A stretch of 45,354 bases of DNA from a virus. The DNA lies in the IMG/VR virus record IMGVR_UViG_3300050024_000038, positions 1 to 45,354 of that record; one strand, 5' to 3'. Of this stretch, positions 26,876 to 35,411 are shown in pieces. The notes beneath the pieces are model-generated. The model searched no databases. It was not told where the DNA came from and worked only from the letters and a program-made list of their open reading frames with translations. Positions within the stretch are counted from its first letter, which is position 1; each line of letters starts with the position of its first letter. A program made the translations under genes and the position numbers.

Positions 26876-28345
26876 TCAATAACTGTCTGATTCTTCTTCT
26901 CGGTCAGATTTCTTTTCAGCTTTTTTCTCAGGAATTAAATTACTACTTGCTTCATCCAATGCAATTTGCCCACGTTCTAAATCTTTAACCAAAGAAACAC
27001 TTAAATGTTTGGGACCATGCCTATATTCAGCAGTAATAATTCTGTATATGCTATTTTTTTCTTCTGCATCTGTTTGACAAATTGCAAGAATTAAATCAGA
27101 TATTTGTGCTGGTTCAATTGCATCTCCCATTTGATCTGATCTTAATGTTGCTGATCTCATTGCATCTCTATTACCCTGCATTGCTGTGATACGCAACTGA
27201 TTTCTTTCTTTTGCTCCTGCTTTCATTAAAGAACAATTAGCAGCAATAATTTCTTTCTTTTTAGTAATTCTTTTATCAGGAGTTCCCATTTCACCAAGGT
27301 AATCAACAATTACAACATGAAATAATAATCCTGATTTTTGTTCTGCATCATCAATAGTAGATTCAAGATCAAGAGCATTGAATTTTCCACCACTTTTATC
27401 AACATTCCAAAGTTTACCACCATTCCTTCCTAAATTACGTCTTGCCTTTTTAACTGCTTTAAGATCATAAATTGTATTGGGTTGAGCTTGAACCTGTACC
27501 CATTCTTTATGATTTAATTCCATTGTTTTTACTGCTTCATTTGGTTTTGTTCCAAGAAATCCTGTTATTTGATCAAAACGATCATCAATTTGATCCTTAG
27601 TCATTTCCAATGATATAAAAATAACATTAAATCCTTGTAATACTGCTGCAATAGCCATTTCCATTAACCACCAAGTTTTTCCCGCTTTGGTAGCTCCAAG
27701 AAATGTCACAAGCCAAGTGAAATTCATGCCTCCAATTAATCTATCGAGACATTTAAGTTGAGTTCTAACATCGTAACTTTTACCTTGCTGCCTTCTTTCA
27801 ATGTATTCCTTATCTTCCAAGAAATCATAACAAGATTGTTTAACTTTATCTGGTTCTCTTAATGCTTTAGTAATGATAGCTCTTGCTTCATCATATTTTT
27901 TATTAGCTATCATTTGGGCAAATTCAACGCTTGCTTCCTCTAATCTAAAATGTTTTAAAGCATCATGTAATTTATTTAATATATATTTTGGATTAGAGTT
28001 TTCAATATGTCTTAATCTGCCAACTAATTCAATAGCTCTTTCTTTTATTTTGGTGGGAATTAGTTTTTCTCTTTCCTCAAATAAATCATAAAAATGATCT
28101 TTTGGGGATTCTTTATGCTGATCATAATAATCATATATAAATTGCATTACAAATTGTTTTTCTTTTGTCTTAAAAACAGATAGTTCTACAGCACTTCTTA
28201 TTTTGGTTAAGAAGTCATCATGAAAAATACAATTTATAATGATATGATCAAGGAAGTGATTAGTAAAATCTAATGCCTCTGGTATTTCTTCATCTCTTTT
28301 AAACTCTTTCCCATTATCTTTACTTTGAAGTTTTAGTTTCCCCAT
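26876..28345 (-). CDS. DnaB-like replicative helicase
   Basis: A protein of 489 residues from the ATG at 28345; an upstream TTG at 28366 is open in frame but less likely. Residues 1-185 are helical, as in DnaB N-terminal regions. The RecA-like motor follows: Walker A GATKAGKT (217-224), FISLEM (motif H1a), VVIVDYLGEM (Walker B region), a MQGNRDAM segment and an arginine-rich LEYRHGP-like stretch (ITAEYRHGPKH). These ring helicases unwind the fork 5' to 3'. The end is a charged tail. It overlaps the 5'-3' exonuclease gene by 26 bases and shares the operon with the primase. Confidence 0.85.
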   Translation of the reverse strand: MGKLKLQSKDNGKEFKRDEEIPEALDFTNHFLDHIIINCIFHDDFLTKIRSAVELSVFKTKEKQFVMQFIYDYYDQHKESPKDHFYDLFEEREKLIPTKIKERAIELVGRLRHIENSNPKYILNKLHDALKHFRLEEASVEFAQMIANKKYDEARAIITKALREPDKVKQSCYDFLEDKEYIERRQQGKSYDVRTQLKCLDRLIGGMNFTWLVTFLGATKAGKTWWLMEMAIAAVLQGFNVIFISLEMTKDQIDDRFDQITGFLGTKPNEAVKTMELNHKEWVQVQAQPNTIYDLKAVKKARRNLGRNGGKLWNVDKSGGKFNALDLESTIDDAEQKSGLLFHVVIVDYLGEMGTPDKRITKKKEIIAANCSLMKAGAKERNQLRITAMQGNRDAMRSATLRSDQMGDAIEPAQISDLILAICQTDAEEKNSIYRIITAEYRHGPKHLSVSLVKDLERGQIALDEASSNLIPEKKAEKKSDREEESDSY

Positions 28346-29186
28346 TAAACACCCCGAATTCCTCAATTTTATCTAAGAAGGAACGAAATCCCATCTTCTG
28401 AAAAAATGATATTAATTCGTCCATCTTTAGATATGTTTCTTTGTACAGGAGTTTATAATAACAAAATGGGAGTTTTACCAGCTTTTGAGCGAATTCAACT
28501 TTATCCCAATTATCAATGATGTATTTGTTCTTTTTAATTTTAATATTTCCACCACTATTAATAAAAGTTAAAGCAGAATCTTGAGCAATACCGGGAAGCA
28601 ATTTAACATTATCTGAAATACATCCTCCAATTCCCTTAATATCTGCCCACACTGAAGGTTTGATCTTATACTTGTTTGTAAACCATTTTTCAGTCTTAAT
28701 TATCTTTTCTTTTGGATCATATATCTCAACATGATCATTAGCAAGTAATTGATATAAATCTTCATCTTTAGTAGCGATAATGTTGTGCTGATCTGAATAC
28801 TGATTTACCCAATAGTAAAATAGATCATCTGCTTCTAACCCCCACTTCATATAAGAAGCAAAACCTACTTTATGCATCCAATTGACTAAATTTTCGTACT
28901 CTTCTCTAATTGTCTTTAATTGTTCTATGAGATTTTCATCTCTTTGTAAAGACTCATTACGTTTAGCCTTATATTCCGGGTAGATACTTCTTCTGAAAGA
29001 ATGATTACTATCCCACATGATAATTACATTGTCTGGTTTAAATTTCTTAGCCATTGATAAAGCAGCATTAATGAATCCAAAATACATTCCGGTTCTTGAT
29101 TCATTATGAGTTAAATGAAATTGTGTGGTAATAGTCCTGTAAGCAAAGAACTTACCATCAATTAGTAGATTCTTTTTTAGTTTCAT
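28320..29186 (-). CDS. 5'-3' exonuclease / RNase H (FEN-type)
   Basis: A protein of 288 residues with a good ribosome site (AAGGAAACTTT). Acidic metal-binding residues are in the expected places: Asp10 in LLIDGKFF, WDS at 58-60, Glu118/Asp120/Asp121 in LEADDL, and Asp141/Asp143 in TKDEDL. A helix-hairpin-helix follows (GIGGCISDNVKLLPGI, 185-200). T4 RNase H, T5 exonuclease and the 5' domain of DNA polymerase I share this plan; they remove RNA primers and flaps. Its stop region overlaps the helicase start and its own start overlaps the preceding gene by ATGA. Confidence 0.88.
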   Translation of the reverse strand: MKLKKNLLIDGKFFAYRTITTQFHLTHNESRTGMYFGFINAALSMAKKFKPDNVIIMWDSNHSFRRSIYPEYKAKRNESLQRDENLIEQLKTIREEYENLVNWMHKVGFASYMKWGLEADDLFYYWVNQYSDQHNIIATKDEDLYQLLANDHVEIYDPKEKIIKTEKWFTNKYKIKPSVWADIKGIGGCISDNVKLLPGIAQDSALTFINSGGNIKIKKNKYIIDNWDKVEFAQKLVKLPFCYYKLLYKETYLKMDELISFFQKMGFRSFLDKIEEFGVFNGETKTSK

Positions 29187-29659
29187 AAAGTTTCCTTGAG
29201 CATTTCATCTCTTTGAGCTAATGCATCTAATTCAGCCGAATTTTCTGCATCTAATTGTGCCGGAGTTTTACCAGTTACAGGATCAAGAAAGAATTTTACC
29301 CTTCTTTGGATTTCATTAAAACCCAATTGATATACTAACCAATCAACATTATTCTTTTTAGCCAGTTCTCTTTTAGTTTTTCTTGATAAATAAGTTAGAT
29401 CATAACCAAGGGGTTTAATAACTCTTTCCATATCAAATATTTTATTTTTCAAATTATCTTGTGCAAGTTGTATTTGTTCTGCTTTATTGATCATTTGTCT
29501 TCTTAACCTATAGTTGTTCTGAGCTTTTTTATCCTTTGTTCTTTCTTTAAAAGTAGGAACAGGAATTACTCCAATTGCTTCTTCGGTGGTATTTACTTTT
29601 TTTGCTTCTATATCCTTTATAACTTCCACCATTAAATCAATTTCACTTTGAGTCATCAT
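29183..29659 (-). CDS. Unknown helical protein
   Basis: A protein of 158 residues starting at ATG 29659, with a second ATG at 29656 directly after; GGTGACAAAAG lies upstream. It is charged and helical, with RLRRQMINKAEQIQLAQDNL in the middle and a C-terminal coil. I recognise no domain. It is held between the MazG-like gene and the exonuclease gene by 4-base overlaps on both sides, so it is translated with them and probably acts in DNA or nucleotide metabolism. Confidence 0.6.
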   Translation of the reverse strand: MMTQSEIDLMVEVIKDIEAKKVNTTEEAIGVIPVPTFKERTKDKKAQNNYRLRRQMINKAEQIQLAQDNLKNKIFDMERVIKPLGYDLTYLSRKTKRELAKKNNVDWLVYQLGFNEIQRRVKFFLDPVTGKTPAQLDAENSAELDALAQRDEMLKETL

Positions 29660-29985
29660 CTTTTGTCACCTTCCCCATGAAGTTTATTATTTTTTTCTCG
29701 TTCATTGAGTTTAAATAAATTATTAATTGCCACTTGATTTAAATCTTCATCTAATTCAGTAGCAATAGTAGCAGCATACCAAAGAACATCTCCTAATTCA
29801 TCAAGTAATTGTTTTCTTCTTTCTTCAGTAATTTTTCCTCCATCATCCCTCATTATTTTTTTAATTTTGTTACAAATTTCTCCTACTTCACCAGCAAGAC
29901 CCAAAGCAGGGTAGTAAATATTATATCCCTTACTTGGATATATTGCCGTTTTAAATGCTTTTTGTTGATAGAAATTTATATCCAT
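29656..29985 (-). CDS. MazG-like nucleoside triphosphate pyrophosphohydrolase
   Basis: A protein of 109 residues behind AGGAGAATAAA. The all-helical MazG pattern is clear: GLAGEVGEICNKIKK supplies the first Glu pair (ExxE) and LLDELGDVLWYAATIATEL the second acidic pair (ExxD). These enzymes hydrolyse NTPs or dNTPs to monophosphates; phage versions may adjust dNTP pools or reduce ppGpp signalling. It lies directly downstream of the ribonucleotide reductase gene, which fits a nucleotide role. The 73 bases before it (29986-30058) hold no gene I can support. Confidence 0.85.
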   Translation of the reverse strand: MDINFYQQKAFKTAIYPSKGYNIYYPALGLAGEVGEICNKIKKIMRDDGGKITEERRKQLLDELGDVLWYAATIATELDEDLNQVAINNLFKLNEREKNNKLHGEGDKR

Positions 29986-30058
29986 TTTATTCTCCTAGCC
30001 ACAATTACTGAATGTCCAATTTCCTGCTAATCTATTTCTATTCATAGTAAATCTTTCA

Positions 30059-32689
30059 TTAAGAACAGGAAGTATAACCACATTCAACACAAGTACCTCC
30101 ATTTCGACAACCTGTACCCATTTCCAATGTCCAGTTATTGCATTTGGGGCAGAGTTCCATAGATTTTCTTTTATATACTACTTTAGAAATTTTGTCAATT
30201 GCATCAGTAATGGCGTTTATTGGTTCAAGTTTTTCAATTGTTTCACCTATTGGTTTTTCTGTAATAAAATAAAGTTCCATTAAATGTCCAACTGCTGCTG
30301 CAATAGAATCAACTCCCATCGGGGGTTCAAAATAGTTTTTAATCCAGAATTTTTGTTCCTCAGTGTTAATTAATCTTCTGGCAATTTTTTTGATATTTTC
30401 AGGGGAATTATCTTTTTGAATATCAGAGGAAATTGATCGAGATATAACATCCCAAAGAAGATTAATATATGAACCTTGTTTTCCCATCCTTACAAATACT
30501 TCCAATGGTTTTCCATCTTGGGTTGTATTAAGAGTTAAATACATTCTACCATGTGGTGTATCAAATTCAAAAGTTTCTCCCGGTCTTCTAGGAGGTCTTT
30601 TAACATGTCCATTTAGTACCCTATGATTAATATATTCCATATTATATGCGGCTGCTTCTGCTGTTCCAGTAGGAGGTTCAAAATTAGGAACTATTCCTTT
30701 ACCTTCTTCAATATGAAATTCACCAATTAAATTTTCTTCTATTCCTTTTTCTTCACTAGGAATGTCTTTCCATCCACCCCAATGTAAAGCATTTTTAGGA
30801 TTATTTGCATCAGGTATATCTTTTTTACCAAAATTCATAGGTTGCCATTCTTTACAACCATCACGATAAACAGTAATTCCCTTTAATCCCAATTTCCAAG
30901 CAGCAATATAAATATCTTCAACATCTTGTTCAGTTGCTTCATTAGGCAAATTACAGGTAGAAGATATTGCCATACTTATCCATCTTTGTCCTGCTGCTTG
31001 AACTTTTAGTTTATCATGAGGATTAATATCATGAGCTACTTTAAATTTCTTTTTAATATAATCAGGTATCCATGAAAGACTTTGAACTGAACCATTATTT
31101 TCAATTATTTCATTGAGCAATTTTTGTTTATTATTAACCATATAAGGTTTATTACTATAATTAGAGTTTAACCATTTTTCAAATTGGGGATTAACAAATT
31201 TCATTATTTCATGATATTCAGCTAATTCTTTTTCCCATACAATAGCTGTCAAGGGTTCGAACGAATAAGAACAATCGGCACTAATTGATATTGAACCTGT
31301 GGGGGCAATACATGTCCAACTAGAATTACGAATCCCGTAAGTACGATACGATTTAATATCATCGCTGTTACACCCATAATTTTTAAGAAGTTTTTCAAAA
31401 TGTTTTTGATCTTCTACAGGAATTACACAGGGCAATTTACCTTTTTTCTTACATATTTCCAAAGAAGTTCTAATTGCTTCTAATGTTAATGTCTTACATA
31501 TTTCATGCATACGAACACAACATTCTTTACTTCCATATTCAATTCCTAAATAGACTAGCATATCAGCAAATCCCATTATGCCCAATCCAATTGGTCTTAA
31601 TTCTCTCATATTTTTTTCAAATCGTTCATGAATATAGGAAGTCTTATCAAGAATATTATCAAGAGCAATTGTTCCCCATTTAATTGCTTCTCTAAATTTT
31701 TCCCAATTAAAAAATAATCCATGCCCATGTTCAGTAAAAGTTGGATCAACTTCTTCCTCTAAACATTGAACCAAATTAATTGAACCAATTACACAAGCAG
31801 TATCAGGAAGTAATGGAACTTCACCACATGGATTTGTGGAAACTATTTTTCCTTTACTTGGAACAGGATTAAATTTATTAACAGTGTCAATGAAGATTAA
31901 ACCGGGATCACCCTTACTCCAAGCATTATGAATTAATTTTTTCCATAGTTTACTTCCATCAATTGTTTCTTTAATTTCAATTAAAGGATTTGGAGAACGT
32001 AATTCAATTAAAAATTCATCTACTGCTGGACTTCCAGTTAATTTACTGGCACATCCCATAAAAGCATCATCCATCAATATAGATAAATTAAAAGATGATA
32101 GATTTCCTGTTTCTTTTGCTTCAAGCATTTCTAATATGTCAGGATGCCAATAGTCAATAGCACCTAAATTTGCTGCCCTTCTATGTCTTCCACCTGATCG
32201 AACGGTTTCAGATACCGTATCACAGACTTTAAGATAGGCTAATGGACCGGATGCAAAACCCCCGGTGGATAATGGACTTCCTTTTTCTCTTAATGCTGTA
32301 ATTCTAAATCCTGCTCCTGCACCGGAAGCATAAATCAAACTGCAAATTTTCCATAATTCTATTATAGATTCCATTGAATCTTGAAGATCAATAACAAAGC
32401 AAGCACACAATTGATTATTGTGAGCATGTTTTTCTGTAATTCCAGCATGAATCATGCAAGGTGTATTGGGCCTGAATACTTTATTATGAATTAGATGAAA
32501 AAACATTTCAAATTCTTGCTGATCATTACTTATTCCTTCTGCAACTCTTAAATTAGTTTCAAAAATATTAAGTTCCCCATTATTTTTTGCTAAATATAAT
32601 GCATCATATATCTTTTTTGCATTATCAGAATATTTTATTTCCGGGGTATTATCTATTAAATGTTGTACTTGTTCAGGCCATTTGCTCAT
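30059..32689 (-). CDS. nrdJ: Class II (adenosylcobalamin-dependent) ribonucleotide reductase
   Basis: A protein of 876 residues with a strong ribosome site (GGAGGTTATAACCAA). Family signs: Cys95/Cys97 in QLCACFVI (one is the redox cysteine), NPCGE at 286-290 with the radical-site Cys288 and Glu290, a GSINL stretch, PTGSISISADCS, and a C-terminal CPKC...GTCVECGYTSCS cysteine-rich tail that carries electrons. The length and the extra region around LNTTQDGKPLEVFVRMGKQG fit the long B12-dependent class II enzymes. It reduces ribonucleotides to deoxyribonucleotides without an oxygen-dependent small subunit and relies on host cobalamin. No NrdA/NrdB pair is seen in the window. Confidence 0.93.
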   Translation of the reverse strand: MSKWPEQVQHLIDNTPEIKYSDNAKKIYDALYLAKNNGELNIFETNLRVAEGISNDQQEFEMFFHLIHNKVFRPNTPCMIHAGITEKHAHNNQLCACFVIDLQDSMESIIELWKICSLIYASGAGAGFRITALREKGSPLSTGGFASGPLAYLKVCDTVSETVRSGGRHRRAANLGAIDYWHPDILEMLEAKETGNLSSFNLSILMDDAFMGCASKLTGSPAVDEFLIELRSPNPLIEIKETIDGSKLWKKLIHNAWSKGDPGLIFIDTVNKFNPVPSKGKIVSTNPCGEVPLLPDTACVIGSINLVQCLEEEVDPTFTEHGHGLFFNWEKFREAIKWGTIALDNILDKTSYIHERFEKNMRELRPIGLGIMGFADMLVYLGIEYGSKECCVRMHEICKTLTLEAIRTSLEICKKKGKLPCVIPVEDQKHFEKLLKNYGCNSDDIKSYRTYGIRNSSWTCIAPTGSISISADCSYSFEPLTAIVWEKELAEYHEIMKFVNPQFEKWLNSNYSNKPYMVNNKQKLLNEIIENNGSVQSLSWIPDYIKKKFKVAHDINPHDKLKVQAAGQRWISMAISSTCNLPNEATEQDVEDIYIAAWKLGLKGITVYRDGCKEWQPMNFGKKDIPDANNPKNALHWGGWKDIPSEEKGIEENLIGEFHIEEGKGIVPNFEPPTGTAEAAAYNMEYINHRVLNGHVKRPPRRPGETFEFDTPHGRMYLTLNTTQDGKPLEVFVRMGKQGSYINLLWDVISRSISSDIQKDNSPENIKKIARRLINTEEQKFWIKNYFEPPMGVDSIAAAVGHLMELYFITEKPIGETIEKLEPINAITDAIDKISKVVYKRKSMELCPKCNNWTLEMGTGCRNGGTCVECGYTSCS

Positions 32690-32880
32690 TTGGTTATAAC
32701 CTCCTGACTTGCATAGACTAATTTATAATTAGCTCCACAACAATTACATTTGATTCCTACTATGTTTTTAATATATTTTTCAAGTATGGGTTGTTTAAAT
32801 CTTTTATTGTTATTATAACAACCTTCCATACACTTAACGGCTATTACTTTCACTTCCTGATCTTTATTGCTTGTCAACAT
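32686..32880 (-). CDS. Small cysteine-rich protein
   Basis: A protein of 64 residues behind GGAGGTTTGGGCGA. Cysteines occur as KCMEGC near 16-21 and CNCC near 45-48, so it probably binds a metal. It overlaps the RNR start by 4 bases and the 50-codon gene upstream by 7 bases. I know no function; tight coupling to the RNR suggests a link to nucleotide reduction, which is only inference. Confidence 0.6.
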   Translation of the reverse strand: MLTSNKDQEVKVIAVKCMEGCYNNNKRFKQPILEKYIKNIVGIKCNCCGANYKLVYASQEVITK

Positions 32881-33026
32881 TCGCCCAAACCTCCAATTTC
32901 CTTATTTACTTCAATATAGGTTAATGTTGCTTCAAGTTCTTGAGCACAATTTTGTAACCGTGTAGCCTCTTTTTCCCACCTTTCTTTTAATTGCCAAAGT
33001 CTTAACCAATCAACATAACTTATCAT
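32874..33026 (-). CDS. 50-residue helical protein
   Basis: A short gene of 50 codons reading MISYVDWLRLWQLKERW and continuing as a charged helix to a C-terminal GGLGEC. The ATG overlaps the ThyA-like stop as ATGA, AAAGGA lies upstream, and its TGA overlaps the next start by 7 bases. It fills exactly the gap between two coupled genes, which is the main evidence that it is real. Function unknown. Confidence 0.65.
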   Translation of the reverse strand: MISYVDWLRLWQLKERWEKEATRLQNCAQELEATLTYIEVNKEIGGLGEC

Positions 33027-33931
33027 TCGTTTAATCCTTTTCCCAATCGAAGTTTTAATACTTCTGTATGGTGTTCATAACAATGGAGTGATTTAGAAGT
33101 AAATGAAAGTGGTCCCGGTTCTACTCCAAGTTCATTTGCAATATATTCGTTAAGAAGAGTAAATCCCCCCATATTCTCAGGAAATCCTCCCCACAAATCC
33201 CATGATCTGTAAATGACTTTTGTTAGAAGATAATTTTTTTCTTGGTAATATGAATTTCCTTTACAAAAAGGACAAGGGTAATAATTAAAAGTACCCACAA
33301 AATTTCTATGCTCTTTACTACAATCTTCACATATAAAAAATTTATCTTCAATTATTCTAAAATCCAAACCTCTTAAACAGGGACTTGTCTTTCTTTCCAT
33401 TTCGTTTTCATAGGGAACATCATAAGCAAAATTGGATTCAGGATAGCCTACAGTTAGAAAACAATGTTCGTTTCCAAAACCTTTTTCCTTGAAATGTTTT
33501 ATAATCCATTCCACTTGATTAGGAACTATTATTGCTTGATTTACTTGTTCAGGAAAAACACCCCACATTTTAGCATTTCTTGCTTCAAATTCAAGTAAAG
33601 GAACATGATAAGAACCGCCCACAATAAAAGTTCCATATCTGTAATCTTCATGCTCTGCCAATTGATTATCCATTAGGTAATTAGCAAAGTATTGATCAAT
33701 TTTATCATCAGTTGTGGGAACAGGTACTCCTTCAGGAAGTATAGGGGCTAAAGGTATTGTATGTGGATAATGAATAAAACCACTTGCATCATCTAATGCT
33801 AAACGATGTTCACCAGCATGTGAACCATCAGTTATTAGATATTTCCTACCTTTTTCATAACAAGCTAGAAGTAATTTAAACCATGCATCATCGAGTGTGG
33901 TTGCATCAATATAAACCGGATTAAATTTCAT
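33023..33931 (-). CDS. Thymidylate synthase-like enzyme with inserted zinc ribbon
   Basis: A protein of 302 residues. The start at 33931 follows GGAGGAC and forms TAATG with the DnaJ-gene stop; the upstream ATG at 33946 has no ribosome site. The ThyA fold is visible: catalytic Cys185 in SPCLRGLDFRI, YRSWD with Arg242, Ser243 and Asp245, PENMGGF with Asn253, and LHCYEHH with His283 and Tyr285. The asparagine at 253 is the one that selects dUMP over dCMP in ThyA. A CxxC-x15-CxxC zinc ribbon (Cys201, 204, 220, 223) is inserted between the catalytic strand and YRSWD, which I do not know from standard ThyA. It could be a thymidylate synthase or a dUMP hydroxymethylase for base modification. Confidence 0.8.
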   Translation of the reverse strand: MKFNPVYIDATTLDDAWFKLLLACYEKGRKYLITDGSHAGEHRLALDDASGFIHYPHTIPLAPILPEGVPVPTTDDKIDQYFANYLMDNQLAEHEDYRYGTFIVGGSYHVPLLEFEARNAKMWGVFPEQVNQAIIVPNQVEWIIKHFKEKGFGNEHCFLTVGYPESNFAYDVPYENEMERKTSPCLRGLDFRIIEDKFFICEDCSKEHRNFVGTFNYYPCPFCKGNSYYQEKNYLLTKVIYRSWDLWGGFPENMGGFTLLNEYIANELGVEPGPLSFTSKSLHCYEHHTEVLKLRLGKGLNE

Positions 33932-34245
33932 TAAAAAGTCCTCCATACTGTTGCTGTTCCTGTTCCACTAAAAGAAAATGTCATTGAAAAAGTAGGTTGT
34001 GGTCTACTCATTCCCAATTTCAATTTCATTAATTGTTTATATGCATTATTTAATTCCAACATTCTTTCATGATCTCCACCCTTATCGGGATGATACTTTA
34101 ATGCTAATTCTCTATATTTTGCTTTGATATTTTGTTTTAGTTCCTTTAATGCTAAAGGAGGATTTGGACTACTTAAAACTATATCCAAATCCTCCGTACC
34201 CATCTCCAATATTGTCATTAATTCAGGGATTGAAGATGCTTTCAT
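33931..34245 (-). CDS. DnaJ-domain protein
   Basis: A protein of 104 residues. The J domain lies at about 35-75: KAKYRELALKYHPDKGGDHE with the diagnostic HPD, then LNNAYKQL. The protein ends soon after with a Ser/Thr/Phe-rich tail and has none of the zinc or peptide-binding parts of full DnaJ. J domains stimulate Hsp70 ATPase, so it could bring host DnaK to a phage process such as replication complex remodelling. The start is 1 base after the stop of the holin-like gene; its own ribosome site is weak, which suggests coupling. Confidence 0.85.
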   Translation of the reverse strand: MKASSIPELMTILEMGTEDLDIVLSSPNPPLALKELKQNIKAKYRELALKYHPDKGGDHERMLELNNAYKQLMKLKLGMSRPQPTFSMTFSFSGTGTATVWRTF

Positions 34246-34246
34246 T

Positions 34247-34786
34247 TTACGTTAAATTCCTTTTTAAATGTAAGTTATCAGTTACTTGTTGAAGACTATT
34301 AAGAGGAATACTATTAGCCAACAATGAACTTTTGGTATCTGATCCCTGAGAACTTCCAAAGAAGTAGGAAAGAATTGTTGTAAAACCAGTGGCAAGAGTT
34401 CCAAGCAAAACATAAGCAAGGTTATTTACACCGGGGGGAACTACATTTAATGCAAGCAACCCACAAATAGCAAGGAAGCCCGATACTACAATCCAAGCAA
34501 GAACATAAAGATTAAAATCTTTTTTTGTTACTGGTGTTTTCTCTTTTGGAGGTAGTACAACAGTATTATCAATACATGGAGGTTCTGGTGCTATTGGTTC
34601 TGGTTTTATTGGTTCAGTTGGTGCATCTACAATAACATCATCCAAATCAATTACTTGATCATCAGGTGGTACTTGTTCTGACATTTCTGTCTCCTTCTCT
34701 GATTCTTTTAATTCTTTCCTTATTTGTTCTAATTGTTCCTCTTTAATTCTTTGTCTCATTTGTTCTATTCTTTCTTTAGCATTCAT
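34247..34786 (-). CDS. Two-helix membrane protein, candidate holin
   Basis: A protein of 179 residues behind AAGGGGAAGGAT. Residues 1-35 are a charged coiled coil, 36-90 an acidic Pro-rich linker, then two membrane helices (94-115 and 122-143) joined by a short turn and followed by SYFFGSSQGSDTKSSLLAN. The two helices with a FFGSS-x-GS ending match a widespread phage membrane protein often annotated as a holin. Both helix ends are probably in the cytoplasm. A second start at 34684 (Met35) has a strong ribosome site, which would give a shorter form. It lies next to a lipoprotein gene but 11 kb from the endolysin gene. Confidence 0.6.
   Translation of the reverse strand: MNAKERIEQMRQRIKEEQLEQIRKELKESEKETEMSEQVPPDDQVIDLDDVIVDAPTEPIKPEPIAPEPPCIDNTVVLPPKEKTPVTKKDFNLYVLAWIVVSGFLAICGLLALNVVPPGVNNLAYVLLGTLATGFTTILSYFFGSSQGSDTKSSLLANSIPLNSLQQVTDNLHLKRNLT
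34682..34698 (-). promoter_or_regulatory. Internal ribosome site and second start of the holin-like gene
   Basis: Read on the - strand this is AGAAGGAGACAGAAATG: AAGGAG six bases before an in-frame ATG (34684, Met35). It would give a 145-residue product without the charged coiled coil. Lambda S uses two starts to make holin and antiholin; here the idea is inference, since the same bases also encode Lys-Glu. Confidence 0.4.
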
Positions 34787-34824
34787 ATCCTTCCCCTTAT
34801 TAAATTTATGGATCGGCCTGTTAA

Positions 34825-35364
34825 TTACTTTTTGTATGCTTTAAGTGCTTTTTCTTTTGCTTGTGCTATTTCAGTAGGGGTATCATTGAAACCAACACAG
34901 AATGCAGAAAGTATAGGACCGATATAGGCATTTGCTTTTGATATATCAGTTCCCGCATTTGCCAAACCAGTTTGAATATTATTCCAAACTGTATTTAGCA
35001 TTGTAACGGCAGTTGTTGCTAGAATGCTATCAACAGTATCAAGATTAGTAATTTTTGCATGGACAGTTGACCACAACTTTGCAAAATTATTCTTTAAGTC
35101 TGTTTTAATTTTTGCAAGAGCAGCAGGAGTTGCCGGACCTGTAACTGCACAAATATCTTTTGTAACACTATCAATTTGAGGTCCGACACTTGGAATAAGT
35201 GGAACTATTGAAGCTAAAATTTGTCCTGCTATTGTAGTAGTTGACAAAACAGCAATACTTGGAGTACTTGGAACATTAGTTGGTGAACTTGGAGTTGAAG
35301 CACAACCCATAATAAGAGTTAAACTTAAAATACCTGTTACTAACATTTTCTTAATTGGATTCAT
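34825..35364 (-). CDS. Lipoprotein
   Basis: A protein of 179 residues behind AAAAAGGAGTAATT. It has a lysine-containing N-terminus, a hydrophobic core (LVTGILSLTLIMG) and a lipobox ending at Cys21, followed by a Ser/Thr/Pro-rich linker typical of exported lipoproteins. The rest is Ala/Thr-rich and helical with two cysteines. It should be lipidated and anchored in a membrane. Possible roles are an outer-membrane spanin-like lysis protein or a superinfection-exclusion lipoprotein; the size is larger than usual o-spanins. It sits next to the holin-like gene. Confidence 0.75.
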   Translation of the reverse strand: MNPIKKMLVTGILSLTLIMGCASTPSSPTNVPSTPSIAVLSTTTIAGQILASIVPLIPSVGPQIDSVTKDICAVTGPATPAALAKIKTDLKNNFAKLWSTVHAKITNLDTVDSILATTAVTMLNTVWNNIQTGLANAGTDISKANAYIGPILSAFCVGFNDTPTEIAQAKEKALKAYKK

Positions 35365-35411
35365 AATTACTCCTTTTTAATTTAATTTTGGCCGACCCAT
35401 AAACTCAATAG

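Noticed and set aside
29986-30058. 16-codon ORF between the RNR and MazG-like genes
   Set aside because: It is too short and has no strong ribosome site or coupling; left as non-coding.
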